Positions 57,992 to 64,000 of a stretch of 64,000 bases of DNA are shown piece after piece (the first letter of the stretch is position 1; each line of letters begins with the position of its first letter). The stretch is taken from positions 42,246 to 106,245 of the forward strand of contig CAZEJT010000009.1 in assembly GCA_964512655.1 (NCBI GenBank). The letters are read 5' to 3'. Source of the DNA: VBOC01 sp964512655. Its GTDB lineage: Bacteria > Bacteroidota > Ignavibacteria > UBA10030 > SZUA-254. A program made the position numbers and the translations under genes. The notes below the pieces were generated by a model that was given only the letters and a program-made list of their open reading frames with translations, made no database searches and was not told the origin of the DNA.

Positions 57992-59785
57992 TCAATACTT
58001 AAAGGCTAATTGTGCCGACTCAGGTGCTGGCTTCTTGGAGTTTCCATTCCGAACCTCACTCATACCCGTTGTACGAGCTGCAGCGCAAACCTCACCCCAA
58101 CTAGCAAAGTATTTATCGTAGAACTCGATTGGATACTTAGCGTACCGTATAACCTCATCACGGTTTGGAAGCCTGCCAAGCTTGTGAGCCACGCGCTTAA
58201 CTTCGAGCTGGAGCGTTTTCTTCGGAACGATGTACTTCTGCTTCAGTAGGCGGGGAACGGGGCTGTTCTTCGCCGTGAGCTTGCGCTCCTCCTTACGAAA
58301 AGGATCTACCCCAACCTCAATTTCCTTGTGCCGCTTGGTCGCCATATCGACGTACTTCTTTGACTTCTCGATGCCGATATACCGGCGCTCCAGTTGGTGT
58401 GCCGCGAGCGTGGTGGTGCCGGCACCGTCAAAGCAGTCAAGAACAGTCTCTCCGGGATTCGTAAACATAGATATGAGCCTGTACATGAGATGAGGAGGAA
58501 GTTGTGTCGGGTGGTCCACACGTCGGCTATTGTGCTTGAGCCGATGAATGTCCCACCAAAGGTCAGTTAGAGGCCCACGATCGTTCGTGCGAAGCAAGCG
58601 GCGACGTTCAACACAAGAGGACCGAAGGCAATAATCCTCTGCAAGAGGCTGTAGCGCACGGAACGTACGCGGGGCGCCCTGGATACTAATGGCACCCTGG
58701 TTCTCGTCTAAGCCTGGAAGCGCTCGCGATTGACCTTTGGTAAAACAAAGAATCGAGTAATGCGCGGGCATTATCAGCCGGACCGGAAAAGAGAGCGCGT
58801 CCCAAGCGATCCAATTCTGATACGTCATCATCGACTGCATGAATGAGAAGTGCCGCACGGCCCAGAAGGGGATATTGAGGAGAGCACAGGTTCGGCCCGG
58901 TTTAAGTACGCGGTGTAGTTCGGCAATCCACTCACCACACCACTTAAAGTACTCGCTAATTTCAAGGTCATCTGAGTAACCGGTATATCCTTTGCGGAGG
59001 TTATACGGTGGGTCGGTAAACGCGAAGTCGATAGAATTCGTGGGGATCCGTTTAAGCTCCTTGAGACAATCGCCTAGGAAAATCTTATTTGTTCTACTAG
59101 CGGTGAGTTCAATGGCTTTTGCTGAGCTCTCCTCTGACGGTTTGGGCGCACGACGCGATGGAAGCTTGCGAGCGTCGAGAAGGAGGGCTTGACTGTACTC
59201 CTTAATCCCAAAGAGGTCCAAGAGCCGGTCTATAACCGGCGAGTCTGCCTTTTGTGGGTCGGCACTGATATCACGCCAAACGTCCGATATGGAAGTGCCG
59301 TATTCGTGATAAGTGTGTTTCTTCCCTCCGTAATCCTTGGTAGTCTTATCGCACGCCGGGCAATAGGTGTATTCGACTCGAGTCCTAGTGTGACGAAGGG
59401 AACCTTTGTAGCGTGTGAGAACAAGGACGCCAAAATGGTGGTTACGGAGTGCGTCCTTGCGTGGTGCCCGGGGTTCTGTACGTTTGACGGCTATCCAACA
59501 TCGGTAGTGCAACGATGCGGGAAGGGAGGAGAGAACGGCCACGAGGTCAACGCTTTCACCTATTAAGACAAGCGTTGCTTCTTCACCGAGATTTTCACCA
59601 AGGGTAGTAATCATGGGATCAAGCTTCTGCAGAGGTCTATTCGGTTCCACCGGCCCCGACACTTGAGGGAGAGTGAGAACACAAAGGTCACCAAAGCCCT
59701 CAGTACGCGCCGAGAGCCCGCTAATGGCACCGATCGCCGTTCGCCTTACTCGGAGTTTCTTTGGGTTGTCTGAAAGATGTGCCAT
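57992..59785 (-). CDS. DNA adenine/cytosine-N4 methyltransferase of a type II R-M system
   Basis: A 597-residue protein. The catalytic half has motif IV FAFTDPPYNL (about 246-255) before the SAM-binding motif I ETVLDCFDGAGTTTLAAHQ (about 429-447), the beta-class order. The N-terminal 200 residues are not typical: they contain a Cys/His cluster (YCPACDKTTKDYGGKKHTYH, near 142-161) and look like a degenerate or target-recognition domain. The last 60 residues match a homing-endonuclease-associated repeat (KLGRLPNRDEVIRY, FASWGEVCAAA), probably DNA-binding. The ATG shares its first base with the stop of the restriction gene (TAATG). The recognition sequence cannot be read. Confidence 0.85.
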   Translation of the reverse strand: MAHLSDNPKKLRVRRTAIGAISGLSARTEGFGDLCVLTLPQVSGPVEPNRPLQKLDPMITTLGENLGEEATLVLIGESVDLVAVLSSLPASLHYRCWIAVKRTEPRAPRKDALRNHHFGVLVLTRYKGSLRHTRTRVEYTYCPACDKTTKDYGGKKHTYHEYGTSISDVWRDISADPQKADSPVIDRLLDLFGIKEYSQALLLDARKLPSRRAPKPSEESSAKAIELTASRTNKIFLGDCLKELKRIPTNSIDFAFTDPPYNLRKGYTGYSDDLEISEYFKWCGEWIAELHRVLKPGRTCALLNIPFWAVRHFSFMQSMMTYQNWIAWDALSFPVRLIMPAHYSILCFTKGQSRALPGLDENQGAISIQGAPRTFRALQPLAEDYCLRSSCVERRRLLRTNDRGPLTDLWWDIHRLKHNSRRVDHPTQLPPHLMYRLISMFTNPGETVLDCFDGAGTTTLAAHQLERRYIGIEKSKKYVDMATKRHKEIEVGVDPFRKEERKLTAKNSPVPRLLKQKYIVPKKTLQLEVKRVAHKLGRLPNRDEVIRYAKYPIEFYDKYFASWGEVCAAARTTGMSEVRNGNSKKPAPESAQLAFKY

Positions 59786-60819
59786 TACTTAAGCTCTAGA
59801 GTTTCTCGAATGAAGGCGCAAAGCGCATCGAGCTCCGAACTGGAAAAAGCAACAGTGCAATCACTGTGAGCACAAATGATTCTGAGGGCAGTTTCCCTCT
59901 GGAAATTGCCGGCACCGTCGAGAACGTAGGCAATTCTGTGGCCCGCCTTTTGCACCTGCTCGTATCGGCTGCGCGCCTGTCCAGCTTTTCTCTCGATCAC
60001 ACTATTGGTCGTTACCTGAAAGCTGACCTCAATGGCAACGTACTTATCGTTTTTACTAACGACGAGGTCGAAGGAGGTGGGTCTACCAGTCTCGGCGTCG
60101 GTGTGAGTTACGTTGGGGAGTCTCCCGCCCCGTTGAACCGAAACATTAAGGTGCTCAGAGATATACTTCGCAACAAAATCCTGAGCAATCTGGCCCAAAG
60201 TGTTAGCAGTTGCCCCTCCGGTGATTCGGCTAACCCAGATGTATCTCTGTTTAATGAATTTGGTGAGCTCGTCGGGCTTTCCGAGGAGATCGCCGATCAT
60301 GCACTTACCCAGGGCAGACGTAACTTCCTTGTCGCCGTTGCCGGTTGTGCCGGCAAAAAGGAGGAGCGCGATCGTATCTTTTTGGATATCATCGAAGTCG
60401 CAATCCTCAAAGAGTTTTTTGCCGTCAATTTTTAGTCTCGTGTTGGTAAGCTTGGTCTCGGCGAGCGATTTGAACGCGTATGTTTTTTGCTCTCCGCGCC
60501 AGTAGTAGTTGAGGGTACCCTTCGGAAAAAGAGAACCGTACTCCGCGCTTATCCGCTGTAGCATTTCACCACCGAAGTCCGCGAGAATCACGAGATGCTT
60601 AAGGAAAAGGTTACTCGGGATGGTGGCAGCTCCCACAACCTCGAGGAGCTTTTCAAAAGATTCAGTCTCAACGCTGAGAATACTAATAAACTGGTCTTGG
60701 GTGTCTATGAGAAGGGGAATGACGCTCAGCGTTGCCTCCTTTTCAGATACTTCAGCAGGCCAAAACTTTGAGGCTACTTTCTCCAGCTCTTCAAATGACT
60801 TTTGATATTTCGTCGGCAT
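59785..60819 (-). CDS. Probable type II restriction endonuclease
   Basis: A 344-residue soluble protein directly upstream of, and overlapping by one base, the methyltransferase gene. The C-terminal third looks like a PD-(D/E)xK nuclease: an Asp in RPTSFDLVVSKND, a core strand YVAIEVSFQVTTNSVIERKAGQ (where ExS replaces ExK, with a Lys further on), then a helix and a strand IAYVLDGAGN. The N-terminal part (about 1-200) is helical and unrecognised. The endonuclease call combines operon context with this fold-like pattern; I cannot name the family or cut site. Confidence 0.65.
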   Translation of the reverse strand: MPTKYQKSFEELEKVASKFWPAEVSEKEATLSVIPLLIDTQDQFISILSVETESFEKLLEVVGAATIPSNLFLKHLVILADFGGEMLQRISAEYGSLFPKGTLNYYWRGEQKTYAFKSLAETKLTNTRLKIDGKKLFEDCDFDDIQKDTIALLLFAGTTGNGDKEVTSALGKCMIGDLLGKPDELTKFIKQRYIWVSRITGGATANTLGQIAQDFVAKYISEHLNVSVQRGGRLPNVTHTDAETGRPTSFDLVVSKNDKYVAIEVSFQVTTNSVIERKAGQARSRYEQVQKAGHRIAYVLDGAGNFQRETALRIICAHSDCTVAFSSSELDALCAFIRETLELK

Positions 60820-60855
60820 AGTAAGGGTTAATCATTCAAGGTATGGTCACCATTT

Positions 60856-61374
60856 TTATTGGAACTCCTTTATCACTTCTTCGGGGCTGAGTTTGAGGTA
60901 GATTTCGGTTGTGGTCAACCGATCGTGCCCGAGAAGGCGTTGCAGCGCCGGCAATGAAATGCCTTTTTGGATAGCTGTTACAGAGAACGTGTGCCGGAGA
61001 ACGTGAGGTGTGACTGGTCGCCGGATATGTGCGCGGTTGGCAACATCTTTGACGATGCGCTGAATTGTCCTGGCGCTCATGTCCATTTTTTCATACATGG
61101 ATAGGTGGTTCTCAATGAGCGGCTGCACACGAGCGGAGAGAGGAAGGATCCGTTGCTTGGTCTTACTACCGTACGGTCCACCTTTGCCATAGACCATGAT
61201 ACGATGGCTCTGCCAGTCGAGATTATCTTTGGTGAGTTGTGCGAGCTCCGATACGCGGAGTCCGGTATCGAGCAAGGTCTACACGATGAGCTTCTCCTCG
61301 TGTTCCTTGTACGCGTTGGCGAGGCGATTAGCTTCGTCCTGCGTGAGTGGTTCACGTTTGAACTGATAGGGCAT
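60856..61374 (-). pseudogene. Tyrosine recombinase (integrase) with in-frame TAG
   Basis: The frame begins with the ATG at 61374 (MPYQFKREPLTQDEAN) and is interrupted by TAG at 61279-61281, at a place where a Trp or similar hydrophobic residue (LIVxTLLDTGLRVSEL) is expected. TGG to TAG would explain it. After the stop the catalytic domain is intact: Arg in TGLRVSEL, Lys in GSKTKQR, HVLRHTF (HxxR), LLGHDR and the nucleophile in TTEIYLK. Even repaired, it is only about 172 residues and lacks the usual N-terminal core-binding domain. A restart at TTG 61275 would lose the first helices. It may be the element's own integrase. Confidence 0.75.
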
Positions 61375-61377
61375 TGT

Positions 61378-61896
61378 TTATGAGGACATAATTGGTAAAG
61401 TTAATTCTCGTTCCCACGCACTGATAGGTTCGGAGAGGTTCTGTTGCAACGACGTGAGGAGCTCGTGCGCTCTCTCCATCTCCTCATCGGTAATGCTTGT
61501 GGCTTCCTGTGCTGCCCGGTCGATGATAGGGATAAGTGCCTTCACGTCGTTAGCGCAATCAGCATGCAGAGTGTACTCAACCAAGAGGGAGAACCTTCGG
61601 ATGAGATCTGCTTCCATTGAAGGAAACTGGCCAGGTAATCCGATGTTCTCAGCGAATGCCTCCGCGTGTATTTGCTGTATCTTTCTGGCAAGGTCCAATG
61701 CGACACTGAGGTGTCTTTCTCTTTTGCTAGCTTCCTCACGTTTCTCTCGTTCCTGCTCAATCCGCACAAGCTGGTTAGTGAAGGTGGCAAGGCTTTGTGT
61801 GTGGTTAGCAAGCTGCATAGTCGCACGCGCGAGTACGATAGTTGCCACCGCCAGCACGGCGGTGAAGAAGACCAGCATCCATGTGGCAAGGTCCAC
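61378..61896 (-). CDS. Membrane-anchored coiled-coil protein, unknown
   Basis: A 172-residue protein with one N-terminal helix (WMLVFFTAVLAVATIVLA, about 6-23), then a coiled coil (LATFTNQLVRIEQEREKREEASKRER, about 36-61) and a helical C-terminal part. The start is GTG at 61896, or ATG at 61878 within the membrane helix. It lies three bases before the integrase frame. The layout resembles small membrane proteins common in phage and defence islands; I do not recognise the family. Confidence 0.55.
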   Translation of the reverse strand: MDLATWMLVFFTAVLAVATIVLARATMQLANHTQSLATFTNQLVRIEQEREKREEASKRERHLSVALDLARKIQQIHAEAFAENIGLPGQFPSMEADLIRRFSLLVEYTLHADCANDVKALIPIIDRAAQEATSITDEEMERAHELLTSLQQNLSEPISAWERELTLPIMSS

Positions 61897-62111
61897 TGTG
61901 AAAAGAAATTGTTATTAAAACTTTATAAGGGATGTCGCTAATTATACGGAAAGCGACAGAGAGGCGCAAGGGGTGGAAGTTGATGGGGCAAGAAATATAT
62001 GACTTCGGTACTCTGGGGGTACGGTGTGTCGTACTTTTTTCCTGGAAGGCGGCAAAAGAAAACCTCCGGGCAGGGAGAGAACGCCCTCTAAGTCGTCCCT
62101 GGCAGGGGGGA
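61897..62111. other. Intergenic spacer in the island
   Basis: No gene is supported. It contains a short imperfect GC-rich inverted pattern near 62070-62110 (GGGAGAGAACGCCCTCT and CCCTGGCAGGGGGG), possibly the transcript end of the HEPN gene pair. Confidence 0.3.
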
Positions 62112-62855
62112 TTAAGTGAAAACAACCGAGACAACATCCTCGATGAAACTTGAGACTCTTTTTTCTTTTGGAGAGTACTTGCCTGGATGACCACATTTGT
62201 TCCTCAGCTTCAGACACTCCTCGAGCACTTCTCGCTGATTCTTGTCATGAATACCAACGTCCTGACTTGCAAACAGAACGGTTGAATCCTTAATGTAGGC
62301 GAAATCGTCGATAGAGCTCACGTTCCGTGCTCTAGGATCGCGCCGGAGGATAGCGGCGTTGAGAGCGCTGCATTTTCTAAGACTCTTCATTTGAACGTTC
62401 CGGATAGCGGCGGTCCAGGTGAAAATCACAGCCGCCCGAAGAGCCCCGACCTTCAAGCAGGTTACCGCCTCTTGCAAGTAATCCCGTTCGTCAGGATTCT
62501 TAACCTTCGTTAGAAGTTTTTCAAGGGTGCGGGTATCGTGCTGTATCTCTGGCTCATCGGAGGCCAACCCGAGCAAATCCCGGACGTGCTTCGAGCCTGT
62601 TTCCGTGAGCTTCCAAATGCGCTCGCCGTCCTTCATTCCAGGGCTATCGACCAGCGCCCCAACCTGGATAAGAGTGGCGGTGATATTTGCCTTCTGCAAC
62701 TTTGGAACCCGAGCCGAACGCAGCAGGCTTTTAATCTCTGAGCCCTTGAGGACATTATTCTGCTTATATCGCGCCTCGTAGTAAAGCACGGCAAGAGATT
62801 TTGCTGTCAGGGATTTAGTCTTGAGCGGTTCGAGAAACTCAACGAGGGTGAGCAC
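62112..62855 (-). CDS. HEPN-like protein with N-terminal winged helix, possible toxin RNase
   Basis: A 247-residue protein. The first 90 residues look like a winged helix-turn-helix (LKGSEIKSLLRSARV, then a wing ERIWKLTETGSKHV). The C-terminal 140 residues are helical with the HEPN RNase signature Rx4H in LKLRNKCGHPGKYSP (about 221-235) and an AAVIFTWTAAIRN helix typical of HEPN folds. HEPN RNases act in toxin-antitoxin, abortive-infection and CRISPR systems. The GTG at 62855 has a strong GGAGG that overlaps the stop of the upstream gene, so the two are co-expressed. The function is inferred. Confidence 0.65.
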   Translation of the reverse strand: MLTLVEFLEPLKTKSLTAKSLAVLYYEARYKQNNVLKGSEIKSLLRSARVPKLQKANITATLIQVGALVDSPGMKDGERIWKLTETGSKHVRDLLGLASDEPEIQHDTRTLEKLLTKVKNPDERDYLQEAVTCLKVGALRAAVIFTWTAAIRNVQMKSLRKCSALNAAILRRDPRARNVSSIDDFAYIKDSTVLFASQDVGIHDKNQREVLEECLKLRNKCGHPGKYSPKEKRVSSFIEDVVSVVFT

Positions 62856-62868
62856 AGAAACAGTCCTC

Positions 62869-63360
62869 CTACGATCGTGGTGGCCTTACACCTAGCTTGT
62901 CCTTAAAGTAGTTCTCGCCGTGTACTGTAGGTCTATACTTGCCACGCTCGGTGGTGTGAAATAAGTGATGACCTTTCTCACGAGCCTGCTTCAAAGTCAT
63001 ATCCAGCCTCCCCGGGTGTCCAACACCAACATCGTCAAAAAGTTCCTCGAGCTCACTTAGGGTGAATGGGTTTGTCCCACGTTGACTGTAAAACCACGCC
63101 GCCATGATGCGTACTCGCTTAGCCGGCTTGTCCGGATTGTGAGATGTGTAGAAAGCTCTGACATTCTTTGGGTCAGAATGCTGCTGCGCCCGCTTCTCCT
63201 TCCGCCCCTCTCCATCTCCCGCGGGATCACCGGGCACGGCGTCAATCATCGGTTTAAGCAGCTCAAACACTTGAGTCTTGATAACTGGGTCCACCGACTT
63301 TACGATCGAATTGATTTGCGAAATCGTCTCCTTCAGTTTTTGGAACTGTTTTTTGTCCAT
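62869..63360 (-). CDS. Winged-helix partner protein of the HEPN gene
   Basis: A 163-residue protein. An N-terminal helix region (MDKKQFQKLKETISQINSI) is followed by a charged linker (GDGEGRKEKRAQQH). The C-terminal 85 residues resemble the winged helix of the downstream HEPN protein: IMAAWFYSQRG, FTLSELEELFDDVG, and TTERGKYRPTVHGENYFKDKLG align with its LAVLYYEARYK, LKGSEIKSLLRSA and RIWKLTETGSKHVRDLLG. AGAGG lies six bases before the ATG. It heads the two-gene unit and could be antitoxin, sensor or DNA-binding regulator. Confidence 0.55.
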   Translation of the reverse strand: MDKKQFQKLKETISQINSIVKSVDPVIKTQVFELLKPMIDAVPGDPAGDGEGRKEKRAQQHSDPKNVRAFYTSHNPDKPAKRVRIMAAWFYSQRGTNPFTLSELEELFDDVGVGHPGRLDMTLKQAREKGHHLFHTTERGKYRPTVHGENYFKDKLGVRPPRS

Positions 63361-63501
63361 AGCGCCTCTTTAAGAGTTAGAATGCTAAAGATACGGATTC
63401 TGACCTTCTTTTTCCAGAGAACAATGGTTATGAAGTGTTATTGACTCCTGTAGGATAACACACCCTTGACGCCCTCTTTGCACGTGGTAAGGTGACGCAC
63501 A

Positions 63502-63530
63502 CTGAAACAGTCACTTACAAAAACTATATT
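63502..63530 (+). promoter_or_regulatory. Possible promoter of the CHC2 gene
   Basis: TATATT at 63525-63530 with a poor -35 (CTGAAA) 17 bases upstream, 11 bases before the ATG at 63542. A GGAG ribosome site directly follows the -10 box. It lies in the 181-base divergent spacer, where nothing else is recognised. Confidence 0.35.
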
Positions 63531-63541
63531 GGAGATACGTC

Positions 63542-63979
63542 ATGAAAAAAGGTTGGGTAGATTTCAAGATGGTGAAGGGAGCCGTCACGTTCGAGCAGGT
63601 GCTTGCACACTACAGGATCTCTCTGAAGCCGGCAAAAGGAGACGAGCTCCTCGGACTGTGTCCTTTCCATGAGGACACAAAACCGTCGTTTCGCGTGAGC
63701 ACAAAGAAGCGAGTGTTCCACAGCTTCGGCTGTGACGCAAAAGGAAGCGCGTTCGACTTCATTGCTCGAAAAGAAGCGGTGACCATCAAAAAGGCGGCTC
63801 AGCTCGCCTATGAGTGGTTTGGTATCGGTCAAGACGGCAGAGAGGCTGTAAACGCAGATATGAGCCGCACAGTAAGCCCTACAGAGGATGTCACGGCTTC
63901 TGTGGAGCCCAACAAACCACTCAAGTTCACCCTGAAGGTCGAGAGTGAGATGACCCCTTACGCCCGGATAGGTAGTTAG
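63542..63979 (+). CDS. CHC2 zinc-finger primase-like fragment
   Basis: A 145-residue protein whose first 100 residues match the zinc-binding domain of DnaG-type primases and mobile-element replication proteins (VTFEQVLAHYRI, LLGLCPFHEDTKPSFRV, FHSFGCDAKGSAFDFI, AAQLAYEWFGI). One zinc ligand is changed: the usual HCFGC is HSFGC. After a short linker the protein stops at 63979 just where the next primase segment (a PYLAERG-like stretch; here TPYARIGS) would begin, so it looks truncated. It is the only plus-strand gene of the island and may be a remnant of an element replication gene. Confidence 0.65.
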   Translation: MKKGWVDFKMVKGAVTFEQVLAHYRISLKPAKGDELLGLCPFHEDTKPSFRVSTKKRVFHSFGCDAKGSAFDFIARKEAVTIKKAAQLAYEWFGIGQDGREAVNADMSRTVSPTEDVTASVEPNKPLKFTLKVESEMTPYARIGS

Positions 63980-64000
63980 GCTACTTTTTGTGAGTAGAAT

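Noticed and set aside
59189..59566. A 125-residue plus-strand frame inside the methyltransferase gene
   Set aside because: It is antisense to the N-terminal Cys/His region of the methyltransferase and has no recognisable domain.

Overview
The window looks like a moderately GC-rich chromosome of a Gram-negative member of the Bacteroidota/FCB group, most likely an Ignavibacteria-type lineage. The main evidence is five large secreted proteins that end in a Por/type IX secretion (T9SS) sorting domain with the NYPNPFNP signature. An outer membrane is implied by LptE-like, TamB-like, heptose-synthesis and heptosyltransferase genes. The lineage call is inference; no rRNA is present.

Layout. 1-5.3 kb (minus): an envelope operon read miaB, a SPOR/TPR protein, a sigma-54 activator, an LptE-like lipoprotein, then a processive family 2 glycosyltransferase that runs off the window. 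5.7-9.1 kb: phosphotransacetylase, a DUF1624 membrane acyltransferase, and anmK. 9.1-18.9 kb (plus): endonuclease IV, a giant Reg_prop hybrid sensor kinase, its probable NarL-type regulator, a T9SS cargo protein, an AmrS-type radical SAM enzyme and a double-DUF309 protein. 19-23 kb (minus): two unusual coiled-coil proteins, one carrying a TerB-like tail and the other a membrane segment followed by TolB-like and TPR domains. 23.2-28.7 kb (plus): queF, a DUF423 gene and a 1464-residue T9SS propeller protein. 28.9-38 kb (minus): heptose-7-P kinase, heptose-1-P adenylyltransferase, TamB-like, RNase R and DedA. 38.1-45.4 kb: an rRNA/tRNA methyltransferase, then three tandem T9SS repeat proteins. 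45.8-50.2 kb (plus): nuoABCDEF of complex I. 50.2-56.2 kb: a c-type-heme-like lipoprotein, a 5'-nucleotidase, tRNA-Ala(GGC), an AhpD-like protein, a 7Fe ferredoxin, a 48-residue membrane protein, aspartokinase and a heptosyltransferase.

From about 56.25 kb to the end the base composition becomes visibly more AT-rich and the genes change character. They are a ParA-type ATPase broken by a frameshift, small unknown proteins, a type II restriction-modification pair, a tyrosine recombinase broken by a TAG codon, a membrane coiled-coil protein, a HEPN-RNase-like protein with a related winged-helix partner, and a truncated CHC2 zinc-finger primase fragment. This is best read as a decaying integrated mobile or defence island whose right end lies outside the window.

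Two non-coding themes run through the core region. One is a recurrent promoter of the form TTGNNN, 16-18 bases, TATATT, sometimes so close to the start codon that the mRNA would be leaderless. The other is a family of intergenic palindromes built on GCCGGC-TAAA-GCCGGC followed by GCCTAC.
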